From: Casp-actino8 sp945862545
GTDB lineage: Bacteria > Actinomycetota > Acidimicrobiia > Acidimicrobiales > Ilumatobacteraceae
Assembly (NCBI GenBank): GCA_945862545.1
Contig: CAMAYS010000001.1
Coordinates: 62,001-126,000 of the forward strand
DNA length: 64,000 nt
Direction: 5' to 3'
The position numbers and the translations under genes were made by a program. The notes under the pieces are model-generated. The model saw nothing but the letters and a program-made list of their open reading frames with translations, was not told where the DNA came from and searched no databases. This document shows positions 1-9,261 of the stretch, one piece after another. Position 1 is the stretch's first letter; each line of letters opens with the position of its first letter.

Positions 1-1
1 G

Positions 2-100
2 ATTTTGCGGGTAGCCCCTTTTGCCCTCTCGGCCGAAGCTGAATCATTCGCAACTGCAGATATAAAAAAGACCATTGACGGTTTTAAGAATAAAAAGTAA
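2..100 (+). CDS. C-terminal end of an upstream gene (partial)
   Basis: An open frame runs from the left edge (frame 2) and ends at TAA 98-100. The visible 32 residues end in TIDGFKNKK and contain the stretch APFALSAEAESFATAD. This composition looks like a real protein C-terminus rather than random translation. I do not recognise the family. The gene is cut by the window edge and lies 88 bases before the Rieske oxygenase start, on the same strand, so it could be in the same operon. Confidence 0.45.
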   Translation: MLRVAPFALSAEAESFATADIKKTIDGFKNKK

Positions 101-188
101 AGAAATCTTGACTTAGTCGGTGGACTTTGTGATGCGCAATCGCGCGCTATTCCAACAAATTTTTGCAAATCAGAAGGTGGAAAACGAG

Positions 189-1181
189 ATGAAGGTTCCG
201 TTTACTTGGAGACCAACGGGCTGGTTCATGGTGGCATGGAGCGCGGAAATTGCTCCTGGAGGTGTGAAGGCCCTGCAATATTTTGCTGGCCATCAGGTGG
301 CTTACCGGACGTTGGAAGGGGAGTTGCATATCCTTGACGCCCACTGTCCTCATCTTGGTGCTCATCTTGGTCATGGCGGCAAGGTGGTCGATGACTGTAT
401 CCAGTGCCCATATCACGGATGGGGTTACGGACCTGATGGTGTGAATCGGTTCATTCCTTATGAAGATTCTCCAAATCTCTCGCACCGCTTACGCAAGTGG
501 CATGTTGACGAGCGACATGAGTGTGTTTTTATGTGGCATGACCCAAAAGGCGGTGCACCGCGCTGGGAATTACCAGATATATGGAACGTTGTTGAGGGCA
601 CCGAGTCGGCGCCGGGGAAGAATTACCGGGCTTACCCTGAACTTTCAATTAAATATGAACGCGAGTTAGTTCATCCTCAAATCACTTTGGAGAATGCTCC
701 AGACAGTGTGCACTTCAAGTTCGTACATGGGGCAACGGTGACTCCGGTGTTGATGGAGTGGAAAATTGAAGGACCTTTATATATTGCCACGTCGGGTTGG
801 CCGGTTATGGCGAAAGATGGAGAGCAGCGTCTGGCGTTGATTAACACATCAATATCTTGCGGAGTTGGTGGGGCAATGGCATTTATGCGCGGGGCTCATC
901 CATATCGTCTTATCTTTTTCACAACACCGATTGATGATGAGTCATCGGCAATGTTCTATTCAATCTGGTGGCCCAAAATGGATGGTGATGAAAGTGAGAT
1001 CCCACCGCAGAGCGTTCGTGACACTGTTCAGCGGGACTTTCTAACGACCCTTGAAGAAGATCTTGGGATCTGGAGGAATCAGGTGTATGTCGAGACCCCA
1101 GCGTTCGCTAAGCAGGATGCCAAACCATATGGTGCGATGCGCAAGTGGGCGAAACAGTTCTATGAAGTCGGTGAGAAGTGA
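189..1181 (+). CDS. Rieske [2Fe-2S] aromatic-ring/steroid-type oxygenase, KshA-like
   Basis: Likely the terminal oxygenase of a Rieske non-haem iron monooxygenase or hydroxylase, needing a separate reductase that is not seen here. Counting from ATG 189, the Rieske ligands are C53-x-H55 and C73-x2-H76 (CPHLG and CPYHGW). The mononuclear iron site is H175 and H180 in DSVHFKFVH, with D291 in LEEDLGIW; that last motif resembles KshA (3-ketosteroid 9-alpha-hydroxylase oxygenase). At 330 residues it is somewhat shorter than KshA. The frame can be extended to GTG 120 or ATG 132, but ATG 189 has an AAGGTGG-like ribosome site and matches the usual family N-terminus. It overlaps the next gene by 4 bases (GTGA). 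The substrate is not determinable; a terpenoid or steroid ring is inferred from the neighbours. Confidence 0.85.
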   Translation: MKVPFTWRPTGWFMVAWSAEIAPGGVKALQYFAGHQVAYRTLEGELHILDAHCPHLGAHLGHGGKVVDDCIQCPYHGWGYGPDGVNRFIPYEDSPNLSHRLRKWHVDERHECVFMWHDPKGGAPRWELPDIWNVVEGTESAPGKNYRAYPELSIKYERELVHPQITLENAPDSVHFKFVHGATVTPVLMEWKIEGPLYIATSGWPVMAKDGEQRLALINTSISCGVGGAMAFMRGAHPYRLIFFTTPIDDESSAMFYSIWWPKMDGDESEIPPQSVRDTVQRDFLTTLEEDLGIWRNQVYVETPAFAKQDAKPYGAMRKWAKQFYEVGEK

Positions 1182-2008
1182 CTCAATTAGAGGTCGACGA
1201 CAGGTTTGAAGATGTACATCGATCGGGACTATTTGTTCACGAGATCAATCTTGGAGCTCCTGGGGCAAAAGTGATCCTTGTTCATGGTGCTCCAGATCGA
1301 AGCAAAAACTTCGCAAGAGTTTTAGATGAACTCGGTCTTGCATCTCCGGTCACTATTTATGATCGTCGTGGCTATGGGCGCTCAATGGATGCAGGTGCTT
1401 TGGGTGGAGGTTTCACCCAGCACGCTGAGGATTTGATTGACATTATTGATCAGCAACCAGCCATCGTCATTGGCCAAAGTGCTGGAGGAGCGATTGCATT
1501 GCAAGCGTCAATTATGGCACCCGATAAATTTTTAGCGCTCGGGGTGTGGGAGCCGCCGATGGTGGCCCATGAATGGTGGGGGGGCCGTTCTGAATGGCAC
1601 CGCACTCAAGCCTGGGTGGCCTACAGCGACATGGAGCGCGTGGGTGAAGATATCAACCGTTCAATCATCGGCAATGAACGATGGGATTCACTGACGGCAG
1701 AGACGAAGGATCTACTTCGTAGCGAGGGTCGAGCCTTTTGGGCAGATATGGAATCTCAAACGATCCCCTTGTTCAACCCAGAGCAAGTAACGGTTCCAGT
1801 GATCGTGGGCAAAGGGACTGTGCACAGTTTTGAGCACCTCGGTGTCGCTCATCGGCGATTGTCGGAACGATTGTCGGCTCCGTTATGGGTTGGCGAAGGA
1901 GCCTCGCACGCGGCGCATGTAACGCATGCTCCAATATGGGCTGACTTTACGCGTGAAGTCATTCATCTCGCAAGGTCGCAGAGTGGGGTGCAAGTTCGGT
2001 GGCGCTAG
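1178..2008 (+). CDS. alpha/beta-fold hydrolase
   Basis: A 276-residue alpha/beta hydrolase. The oxyanion motif HGAPD is at 36-40, the nucleophile elbow GQSAGG puts Ser at 101, and the likely catalytic His is H244 in GASHAAH. It starts at GTG 1178 inside the stop of the Rieske gene (4-base overlap), so the two are probably translated together. In this context it could hydrolyse an ester, lactone or C-C bond produced after ring oxidation, as HsaD does in steroid catabolism. It lacks clear HsaD-specific features that I can name, so the reaction is left open. Confidence 0.85.
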   Translation: MTQLEVDDRFEDVHRSGLFVHEINLGAPGAKVILVHGAPDRSKNFARVLDELGLASPVTIYDRRGYGRSMDAGALGGGFTQHAEDLIDIIDQQPAIVIGQSAGGAIALQASIMAPDKFLALGVWEPPMVAHEWWGGRSEWHRTQAWVAYSDMERVGEDINRSIIGNERWDSLTAETKDLLRSEGRAFWADMESQTIPLFNPEQVTVPVIVGKGTVHSFEHLGVAHRRLSERLSAPLWVGEGASHAAHVTHAPIWADFTREVIHLARSQSGVQVRWR

Positions 2009-2117
2009 GGGATGATGGACGCAGATTCTTTGAAAAGACACTTGTGGTAGGTGAAAGATGCGTGAGATGCTCTTACTACGCGAAGAGCTTTCATGCTGGC
2101 GCTATGGGGGTACAAGA

Positions 2118-4391
2118 ATGTTAGAGCAAGCAATGTTGAGCGGTCTTCGCGTGCTAGATCTCGGTGGAAGCAAAGCTTCGGCGATTGCCACCATGGTGTT
2201 GGCTGATGCCGGTGCCGATGTGGTGATGGTTGAACCAAACTCGGGTGACTCGGTGCGTGGTGAGCATGGCTTTATTACCTGGGGTCGCAACAAGCGCAGC
2301 ATCAGAATCGATGTCATGTCTGCATCAGGTCGAGATGAACTGGACGAACTCTTGTCTCGAGTGGACATTTTGGTTCATTCATTAAATCCGACAATCGCAA
2401 AAAGTTTGCGACTTGACGATGCCTCGCTCAGTGCACATCATCCCCATCTGATCGTCTCATCAATATTGGGTTGGCCCATCAATCATGATCAAGCCGATGC
2501 TCCTATCGACGATCACATCGTTTTGGCACGTCTCGGTGTACTTGACGAACAACTCGGTCGCCGTGAGGGCCCAATTTATGTTCGCTTTCCACTCGGTACG
2601 TGGTCAGCGGCGTGGTTAGCAGTGATTGGCATAATGGCGCGCGTCGTTTCACGCGATCGCGGTGGCGTAGTCGGGCCAGCGCATACAAGTTTAGCGCAGG
2701 GAGCTCTCGTGCCGATGATGATGCATTGGTCACGAGCTGAGACTCCTTCTCAAATGCTTGCAGTGGGCATGCCAAAAGATCGGATGAGAGCTTCACTCTT
2801 TGAATGTGCTGATGGTCGTTGGGTACATGTCATGCCCCCTGCCCCCGACAACACTCCGTTAATGCAAGAAGTATTTGCTGAGATGGGTCCAGCACTTATG
2901 GCTGAAGCGAATGAACGACATAACGCCGGTGGTGTCCCTGGGTGGGTGAATTGGGGTGCGCTGATTGAAGCCTTTAAAAGACGCGACTCAAATAGTTGGT
3001 TAGAGAATATGTGGGGTAACGATATTCCGGCACAGCCAGCCGTTGCTCTTGGAGAAATTCTTGACGATGAACAGGCGCTAGATAATGATTATGTCCTTGA
3101 CGTCGCCGTACAAGGTTTGGGCCGTGTGCGAACTGCTGGTCTACCAATTACTCTTGATCCAGCGGCATCGGTACGTACTATGCCACCTGAACTCGGGGAA
3201 CATGACGCCGAGCTGCGTGCGACTTGGCTAGCAGCGCCAGTCAAAAAAATTGATATGTCAAGAGCACGACGTTTGCGGCATCCGTTAGAGGGTTTGAAGG
3301 TCGTTGACTTCGGAAATTTCCTTGCTGGTCCGTTGGGTCCGATGTTGTTAGCTGACCTTGGAGCGACTGTGGTCAAGGTTGAGGCGCACACTGGTGATCC
3401 AATGCGGTTTGCGGATTGGCCATTCGCAGGATGCCAGCGTGGTAAGAGGGCGGTCGCCCTCGACATTAAGTCGCCGGACGCGAAACCGGCACTTGAGGCA
3501 ATTTTGAAATGGGCCGATGTCGTGCATCACAATCTTCGACTACCTGCAGCTAGACGATTGGGGTTGGACGGCGATGCGGTTCGAGCAGTTAATCCACAGG
3601 TAATTTTTTGTCATGTAAGTTCGTATGGACCCAAAGGTAAACGGGCTGACTGGCCTGGATATGACCAGCTTTTCCAGTCAAGTTGTGGTTGGGAAGTGGC
3701 AGGTGCTGGTCAGGACAATCCTCCGATGTGGCATCGCTTTGGCTTTATGGATCACCTATGTGCGATGGCATCAGCGGCTGGAACCTTGATGGCATTACAC
3801 CATCAACATCAGACTGGTCGCGCAACAAACGTTGCAACATCGTTGTTAGGTACGGGGGTGCTGACAAATAGTGAGACCTATGTGACTTCCGACGGGACTC
3901 TCGCCTCGGTTCCGATTTTGGATTCCGAGCAAATGATGATTAGTCCGGGTCGACGTTTGCTGAAGATGGCTGATGGCTGGTTAGCTATGTCAGCGACGTG
4001 CGACGAACAGGTGGAGGCATTCTGTCAAATGACTGGCACGAGTGATGCCGATGCAGCAGCAGCAGAAATGAATACTCTGACAGCAGCTGATGGGCTCAGT
4101 CGTCTGCAAGCACTTGGTATCCCTGCAGAATCGGTTCGGCGCGGACAACAAGGACCCTTCTTCGATGACCCATCCCACCTAGCGGCTGGATTGGTGGCAT
4201 CTTATGATCATCGTGATTGGGGACGACTCGAACAGCCAGGAGCTATGTGGTGTCTCGGTGAGCAATCAACTCGTCTAGAACTGGCACCTCCAGTTCTTGG
4301 TGAACACACGGTTGAGGTCTTACTGGAAGTTGGTCTAGGCCAAAATGAAGTTGACGCGTTAATTGCCTCTGGGGTCGCTGTGGCTCGTTGA
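2118..4391 (+). CDS. tandem CaiB/BaiF (class III) CoA-transferase fusion
   Basis: About 757 residues made of two CaiB/BaiF CoA-transferase domains, roughly 1-380 (starting LSGLRVLDLGG) and 387-757 (starting HPLEGLKVVDFG). Class III enzymes swap CoA between acids through an aspartyl-CoA intermediate. Domain 2 has the usual WPGYDQLFQSS segment, with the candidate catalytic Asp near residue 516. The matching part of domain 1 reads APIDDHIVLA and lacks the normal GYD, so domain 1 may be altered or structural. Single-domain family members are near 400 residues. ATG 2118 has GGGGG just upstream and fits the family start; ATG 2058 is an alternative with AGGTGAAAG before it. It ends 17 bases before the convergent ACAD fusion. 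Confidence 0.85.
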   Translation: MLEQAMLSGLRVLDLGGSKASAIATMVLADAGADVVMVEPNSGDSVRGEHGFITWGRNKRSIRIDVMSASGRDELDELLSRVDILVHSLNPTIAKSLRLDDASLSAHHPHLIVSSILGWPINHDQADAPIDDHIVLARLGVLDEQLGRREGPIYVRFPLGTWSAAWLAVIGIMARVVSRDRGGVVGPAHTSLAQGALVPMMMHWSRAETPSQMLAVGMPKDRMRASLFECADGRWVHVMPPAPDNTPLMQEVFAEMGPALMAEANERHNAGGVPGWVNWGALIEAFKRRDSNSWLENMWGNDIPAQPAVALGEILDDEQALDNDYVLDVAVQGLGRVRTAGLPITLDPAASVRTMPPELGEHDAELRATWLAAPVKKIDMSRARRLRHPLEGLKVVDFGNFLAGPLGPMLLADLGATVVKVEAHTGDPMRFADWPFAGCQRGKRAVALDIKSPDAKPALEAILKWADVVHHNLRLPAARRLGLDGDAVRAVNPQVIFCHVSSYGPKGKRADWPGYDQLFQSSCGWEVAGAGQDNPPMWHRFGFMDHLCAMASAAGTLMALHHQHQTGRATNVATSLLGTGVLTNSETYVTSDGTLASVPILDSEQMMISPGRRLLKMADGWLAMSATCDEQVEAFCQMTGTSDADAAAAEMNTLTAADGLSRLQALGIPAESVRRGQQGPFFDDPSHLAAGLVASYDHRDWGRLEQPGAMWCLGEQSTRLELAPPVLGEHTVEVLLEVGLGQNEVDALIASGVAVAR

Positions 4392-4408
4392 GAGGGATGA
4401 GTTGGAAA

Positions 4409-6643
4409 TTATTTTGAGATAGTGGCGAAGAGTTCATCAGCACCTCGTTCAAAAACGATTCGCCCCAGGCGCCGCCGCCAACTTTGGGTGCCTCCGACCT
4501 CATGGCGCCATGACCACAAGCGACGCGTGAATTGGTGCAGTGAATACTCGCGTGTCACACCCATTGCGCCGTGGGCTTGATGAGCAGCACGTGTGCCGAG
4601 AGCGATTGCATCGTCAATCACGATCCGAGCGGCAGCGATTTCGATTTCAAATGAACCATCATTGAGCGAACCCAAGGCGACGTCCACGGCCATTCTGGCT
4701 TGAACAGCCGATTGCGCGATGGTGACTAGATGATGTTGGACTGCTTGGAAACTGGCGACCGGCTTACCAAACTGGTGCCGGCTATGCGTGTAGTCGAGGG
4801 TCATTTGCAAGATTGTTTCTAAGGCGCCTGCTGACATAATGAGTCGAGCCAAGACCGCCCGTGCTTCTAATTCGGATAGGGCTTGTTCCAGTTCTGGTCC
4901 GCTAGGCAGGTGAACGGTGCGGATTGATGTGATCTCTGCATCAATACATACTGAGTCAAGAGCCTCGCCAGCGAGGTTGCTCCCTACGGTGGTGACAAAG
5001 TTTTCTGAATCAATCGCCAAGATGAGTAGCCCATTATCAGTGCGCAGATTAAGAACTAATGTCTCACAGTGGCGAGCCCAGGGAACCTGCGCACTGACTT
5101 TGATACGACCGTTGCTGATCGACGCCGTGGTCTGTGCACTGTTGGTTGGAATCAAGGCCATCGGACCATGCGCTAATGGCAATCCAAAACGGGTCAACCA
5201 CCATCCAGCGATAAATCCGGTTTCAGCGACTGGTACGGGTGCTGCACTGCGACCAAGAGCGAACAGGACAGCAGCCATGTCTTGTGTCGTTCCTCCGCTA
5301 CCTCCATGAGACTCATCAATGCCGACCCAGGTGAAGCCAGAAGCGCACAGTGCATTCCAAATAGTCGATGACCAACCTGTTTGTTCAGCGTTTTCAATTT
5401 CTTGGTGTGTTGCTAACGAGGCCAGCAAGCGGTCCACAGTCTCAATAAGTATTGGATCAACTCCGGAGATCGGTCGTACGTCGCCGTGTTGCAACCCTTT
5501 GGAAATAACGGAGCGGAGAATTTCGTTGGTGCCTCCGCGAATCGTGAATGATGGCTGGGTGAGAGCACTCGTGACTAACAGTTGGTTAAAGATTGAAGAA
5601 TCCGAGATATTGGGGACTTGATCTACATGAGACAAGACAGCAAGAACGACATCCTGCTCAAAATGCGTTCCGAGTTCTTTGACAAGCGAAGCTTCGAGAG
5701 CAGGAGCACCACCGTTATCAATGGAGCGGGCGACTGAAATTGAAAGGTGGTGAAGAATCCAATAGTGAGCCACACAACTTCCTAGTAGGTCAAGAAGTTC
5801 TGTCGGCACAGATTCTGAATCGAAGCGTTCTGTTTCTTGGCGAAGTAGTTCTTCAATCAGCAAATACGAACTGAGCCAACGATCTGGCCCGCCTCTTTCG
5901 TAAGCCAACTCTGAAGTGTTCTGACTCCAACCCTGACCAATTTCTCCTAAAACAAATTCGTCAGGGACAAAGACTGAGTCAAACACAACTTCACAGAAAT
6001 CAGCCGTGCCATCAATAAATGGGACTTGGCTAGTGGTGATTCCGGGGGATTTCAGGTCCACGATTAATTGCGACATTCCATTTCGCTTGTCGCTCACTTG
6101 ATCGCTCGGTGTTGTGCGACACAGGACGATGATCCAGTCATTCTCATGAGCCGCGGTCGTCCAAATCTTGCGCCCCTCAAGTACCCAGCCTCCGTCGATT
6201 CGAGTGGCTTTGGTGGAAAGTGAGGCGAGGTCACTTCCACTTTCAGATTCGCTCATACCAATGCAAAAAGACAATTCACCACTGCAAATTCTTGGGAGAA
6301 ATCGTCGTTTTTGCTCTTCGGTTCCGAATTTGTTGATGACTGGACCTGATTGACGATCGGCAACCCAATGATGTCCGATTGGGGCACCCCAGCGCAACAG
6401 TTCTTCAACAATGATGAATCGTTCAACGGCTGATCGATTATGGCCTCCGTAAGCGACGGGTAGACCCATTCCTAGCCACCCACGTTTGCCGAGTTCACGG
6501 GAGAAACCTGGATCTTTGATTGCATTCATGCCAAGCCCAGGCGTGAAACTATGTCGTGGCAATGCGCTGTTGAGAAATGATCGGATATCGTCGCGCAGTT
6601 CGCGTTCACCGAGAGTGAGATTGACTGCTTCAAAGTTCATCAT
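4409..6643 (-). CDS. fused acyl-CoA dehydrogenase, large domain then small domain
   Basis: 744 residues holding two ACAD modules. The N-terminal module (about 1-385) is a complete catalytic-type subunit with the FAD/substrate segment SESESGSDLASLSTKAT, then KIWTTAAHEN, and ends with GGTNEILRSVI. The C-terminal module (about 390-744) resembles the small partner subunit, with YTHSRHQFGKPVASFQAVQH and AHGAMGVTREYSLHQF. Actinobacterial steroid ACADs such as ChsE4-ChsE5 work as heterotetramers of two such subunits; here both are one chain. It probably makes an alpha,beta-unsaturated acyl-CoA. It follows the SDR gene after 25 bases in one operon. Compare the fusion at 54201-56354, which has the opposite domain order. 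Confidence 0.88.
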   Translation of the reverse strand: MMNFEAVNLTLGERELRDDIRSFLNSALPRHSFTPGLGMNAIKDPGFSRELGKRGWLGMGLPVAYGGHNRSAVERFIIVEELLRWGAPIGHHWVADRQSGPVINKFGTEEQKRRFLPRICSGELSFCIGMSESESGSDLASLSTKATRIDGGWVLEGRKIWTTAAHENDWIIVLCRTTPSDQVSDKRNGMSQLIVDLKSPGITTSQVPFIDGTADFCEVVFDSVFVPDEFVLGEIGQGWSQNTSELAYERGGPDRWLSSYLLIEELLRQETERFDSESVPTELLDLLGSCVAHYWILHHLSISVARSIDNGGAPALEASLVKELGTHFEQDVVLAVLSHVDQVPNISDSSIFNQLLVTSALTQPSFTIRGGTNEILRSVISKGLQHGDVRPISGVDPILIETVDRLLASLATHQEIENAEQTGWSSTIWNALCASGFTWVGIDESHGGSGGTTQDMAAVLFALGRSAAPVPVAETGFIAGWWLTRFGLPLAHGPMALIPTNSAQTTASISNGRIKVSAQVPWARHCETLVLNLRTDNGLLILAIDSENFVTTVGSNLAGEALDSVCIDAEITSIRTVHLPSGPELEQALSELEARAVLARLIMSAGALETILQMTLDYTHSRHQFGKPVASFQAVQHHLVTIAQSAVQARMAVDVALGSLNDGSFEIEIAAARIVIDDAIALGTRAAHQAHGAMGVTREYSLHQFTRRLWSWRHEVGGTQSWRRRLGRIVFERGADELFATISK

Positions 6644-6668
6644 CTCATGTGCGCGATCACTCTTGATG

Positions 6669-7568
6669 TCAGCTGACTTCGGACATCTTGGTACGCGGTT
6701 TTGCTTGGGCTAACAAAGAACGAATCACACCATCAATCTCCAGTGGGTCAAGTGGCGGATCTGTGATATGCGGTCCGCGTGTCCAGCCTTGAGCGATTCC
6801 GAGTAGTTGTCCGGAGGATTCAATGACTTGACCAGTGACATCAGATGACTGAGACGAGGCCAGCCAAGCGATGACTGGGGCGACCCACTCGGGTCCAAAG
6901 CGCTCAAGCATTTCTGACGGGAGTGCTAAGTCTTCAGTGAGGCGGGTGAGTGCACCTGGAGCGACAGCATTGCAAGTCACGCCGTAACGGACTAATTCTT
7001 CGGCAGCGATCAGAGTGAAAGTCGCGATGCCAGCTTTAGCGGCCCCGTAGTTGCTTTGCCCTGGATTGCCGTACAGACCCGAGACTGACGTTGTGTTGAT
7101 GATTCTGGCATCGTTCTTGAGACCCTCTTTGGAGCGATTGCGCCAATACTCCGATGCCACTCGACTAGATGCCCATGTGCCCTTAAGGTGCACCTTGATG
7201 ACCATATCCCACTCTTCTTCGCTCATTGAGAACAACATCCGATCGCGCAAGATACCAGCGTTGTTCACCACGACATCAAGACCACCGAATGTGGAAATGG
7301 CTAATTCGACCATGGCCGTGGCATCGGCGAGAGAACTGGCATCACCTAAGTGCGCTACAGCCTGACCACCACTCGCAGTTATCTCGTCAACGACGTCTTG
7401 GGCGGGGTTGCTTCCATGTGTCGCTGTGCCGTCGCGGGCTCCACCAAAATCGTTGACAACGACTTGGGCTCCCTGATTGGCGAGCAGTCGAGCATATTCA
7501 CGCCCGATACCACGCCCAGCACCCGTGATAGCAACTATTCGTCCTTGGCATATTTTGTTATTTGTCAT
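6669..7568 (-). CDS. SDR-family hydroxyacyl-CoA dehydrogenase-like protein
   Basis: A 299-residue short-chain dehydrogenase. The cofactor motif TGAGRGIG is at 15-22, NNAG at 102-105, and the catalytic Ser161/Ser163, Tyr174 and Lys178 lie in SVSGLYGNPGQSNYGAAK. The ND after the second strand followed by a long loop is typical of the HSD17B4/MFE-2 dehydrogenase type, which oxidises 3-hydroxyacyl-CoA with NAD+. It is the first gene of an operon with the fused ACAD. A copy of the shared palindrome (7613-7626) lies 45 bases upstream. A close paralogue is at 52303-53223. Confidence 0.85.
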   Translation of the reverse strand: MTNNKICQGRIVAITGAGRGIGREYARLLANQGAQVVVNDFGGARDGTATHGSNPAQDVVDEITASGGQAVAHLGDASSLADATAMVELAISTFGGLDVVVNNAGILRDRMLFSMSEEEWDMVIKVHLKGTWASSRVASEYWRNRSKEGLKNDARIINTTSVSGLYGNPGQSNYGAAKAGIATFTLIAAEELVRYGVTCNAVAPGALTRLTEDLALPSEMLERFGPEWVAPVIAWLASSQSSDVTGQVIESSGQLLGIAQGWTRGPHITDPPLDPLEIDGVIRSLLAQAKPRTKMSEVS

Positions 7569-7612
7569 GATCCGACCCTATTCGCCAACAGCGCTCATTT
7601 TGAAGCCGAACA

Positions 7613-7626
7613 TGACGATTGTGTCA
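7613..7626. promoter_or_regulatory. operator-like palindrome upstream of SDR/ACAD-fusion operon
   Basis: TGACG-ATTG-TGTCA, one mismatch from the shared core TGACA-N4-TGTCA. It lies in the 86-base gap between two minus-strand genes, 45 bases before the SDR start at 7568. Proposed TetR-family operator. Confidence 0.6.
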
Positions 7627-7654
7627 AGTCCAGCGCAATGGTTCAGTCAGTTGG

Positions 7655-8488
7655 TCAGGCACTGCGCTGACGGATGCTCTTGTGCTGCCTCATGACCGAT
7701 GTTTGGCTTACATTTCCGAGCAACGTTCCGCTCTCTGACCACAGACTTGCGCTGCCATGGCCAAAACCGTTAGCGACTTGATGAACCCGTATGGAGATCA
7801 ATACCCATTCAGTGGGGACGAGAGTGCCGATGCGAATTGTGTTGTCAAGACTATTGCCAGCGAATGGGGCACCAATAGCATCAGCGAATCCGAGTGGCAT
7901 GAAGTCACCGATAAAGGCAATGTCGGAAGATGTCACCATTCGAGATCCTTCCCAGCACTTGACCCACAGGGCGAATGAGCCATCACCTTTATTCTTTGAT
8001 ATAGCGATGTCATCAAGTTGTCGGCCATGAGCAAGACGGAAATCACTGAGGTCACCTAGATGTCCAGCCCCCCGTTCGAAAAATCGGTAGCGCGGGCAGT
8101 CATTGGGAGCAGCGACGGTGAGCGGTTGGTCCCATTGGTCATCCATGGTGGTGTCACGACTACCCATGGCCGCGTGGGTAGTCAAGATTTCTTGGCCTGA
8201 TCGGGATAAAACGCAGCGCACCTGGCTTGTGTTATAGCCACTCACTTCAACGTTGACATCGATGTTCAGTGATTCAGTTCCTGGAGCGAACGACAGGTAC
8301 TGTGCCGTGGCCCAGATAGTTGGTCGTCCAGTAACAATTTCCATAGCGGCTGTTGTTGCTCCGAGACCAGCGCCCCCTTGCAAGGTACCCGCTGGCGTGA
8401 GAAGCACCGAGGCCGGGGTCCAATGAAATCGCTTGCCACCATCGGGGAGGTCATCGACGGTATCAAAATTGAAATGATCAATAGCCAT
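7655..8488 (-). CDS. acyl-CoA thioesterase-like protein (TesB/4HBT_3 type)
   Basis: A 277-residue protein matching double-hotdog acyl-CoA thioesterases of actinobacteria. The N-terminal half carries a TLQGGAGLGATTAAME segment and a hotdog-like YLSFAPGTESLNIDVNV strand region; the C-terminal half includes LPDFRLAHGRQLDD-like text (seen as LSDFRLAHGRQLDDI). Such enzymes release CoA from acyl-CoA and could clear dead-end intermediates. It starts 6 bases after the TetR gene stop, so the regulator and thioesterase likely share one transcript. No clear ribosome site is seen at ATG 8488. Confidence 0.72.
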   Translation of the reverse strand: MAIDHFNFDTVDDLPDGGKRFHWTPASVLLTPAGTLQGGAGLGATTAAMEIVTGRPTIWATAQYLSFAPGTESLNIDVNVEVSGYNTSQVRCVLSRSGQEILTTHAAMGSRDTTMDDQWDQPLTVAAPNDCPRYRFFERGAGHLGDLSDFRLAHGRQLDDIAISKNKGDGSFALWVKCWEGSRMVTSSDIAFIGDFMPLGFADAIGAPFAGNSLDNTIRIGTLVPTEWVLISIRVHQVANGFGHGSASLWSESGTLLGNVSQTSVMRQHKSIRQRSA

Positions 8489-8494
8489 ATTGTG

Positions 8495-9178
8495 TCAACG
8501 TGGCGTGGAATTGGAAGATGTGCTTCGGGGGCTTGACCAGATCACCTGTGCGGCCTGCTCGATTGCATCTGCACGCGCGATGCGCCCATCATAGAGACCC
8601 GAGTAAAACCACAATCTTTCAAGAAGTGCAACAATTGTCAAGCCAAGTATTTCTGGTTGCTCAAGCGTTTTGTTAGAGGCTTTTGAGAGCGCGCCGGAAA
8701 GTGAACGACATATTTTGAGGTGACGCTTCATTCCCGCAAGACGAATTTCTTCGTCATTCTGCGCGGCTTGAGTCCAGGCAAAAGCGAAAGCTCCGTGGAC
8801 ATCTAGAAAGGAGAAATATTTGCTCACCCATTGGGTCGTTCCGATGCGCGTGCGACCTAAGTCAGCGAGCTCATCAATCAACGCTGTGACTTCTTGAGCG
8901 CTATGTGCCCCTACGGCTAAAAGCACCTCGCGTTTTGTGGGGAAGTAGGTATAGAACGAAGCACGTGATACCTCGGCGATACGAGTGATCTCGTCAATGG
9001 TCGTTCCTGCATAGCCGTGGGTCAGGAAGACCTCTCGCGTGGCTTCAACAATTCGCATAATCGTATGCTGAGCACGGGGTCCTAACTCTTGAGCCGGCTG
9101 GCGCAAAGAGGCTGGAGGAAGAAATGCTCCGATTCCATTGGTTATTGATTTCTCTACAGACTTTTGGGCTCTGACCAT
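8495..9178 (-). CDS. TetR/AcrR-family transcriptional regulator
   Basis: 227 residues with a TetR DNA-binding domain: helices begin near residue 38, and the helix-turn-helix with SRASFYTYFPTKREVL is at about 57-87. The remainder is the ligand-binding and dimer domain with no recognisable ligand motif. The first 35 residues are an unusually long N-terminal extension for TetR proteins. A weak copy of the shared palindrome (9185-9198) ends 7 bases before its start codon, which would fit self-repression. It is one of two candidates, with the tandem TetR at 58830-60197, for the repressor reading the shared operator. Confidence 0.9.
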   Translation of the reverse strand: MVRAQKSVEKSITNGIGAFLPPASLRQPAQELGPRAQHTIMRIVEATREVFLTHGYAGTTIDEITRIAEVSRASFYTYFPTKREVLLAVGAHSAQEVTALIDELADLGRTRIGTTQWVSKYFSFLDVHGAFAFAWTQAAQNDEEIRLAGMKRHLKICRSLSGALSKASNKTLEQPEILGLTIVALLERLWFYSGLYDGRIARADAIEQAAQVIWSSPRSTSSNSTPR

Positions 9179-9184
9179 AGTTAT

Positions 9185-9198
9185 TGACGATACTGTTA
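9185..9198. promoter_or_regulatory. weak operator-like palindrome upstream of TetR gene
   Basis: TGACG-ATAC-TGTTA, two mismatches from the core TGACA-N4-TGTCA. It lies 7 bases upstream of the TetR start at 9178. The position suits autoregulation, but the match alone is weak. Confidence 0.35.
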
Positions 9199-9261
9199 AG
9201 TGGCTGATAACCCACTAAAGAGAGCGCCGATTATCGTCGAATTGAAGTGACCGTTGATGAC

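Noticed and set aside
189..1181. Rieske gene as true KshA
   Set aside because: The iron-site motifs are similar, but it is shorter than KshA and no KshB, KstD or Hsa genes are near; kept as KshA-like only.
2036..2049. AGACA-CTTG-TGGTA, similar to the shared operator, before the tandem CaiB gene
   Set aside because: Three core mismatches and a broken right arm; not counted as a site.
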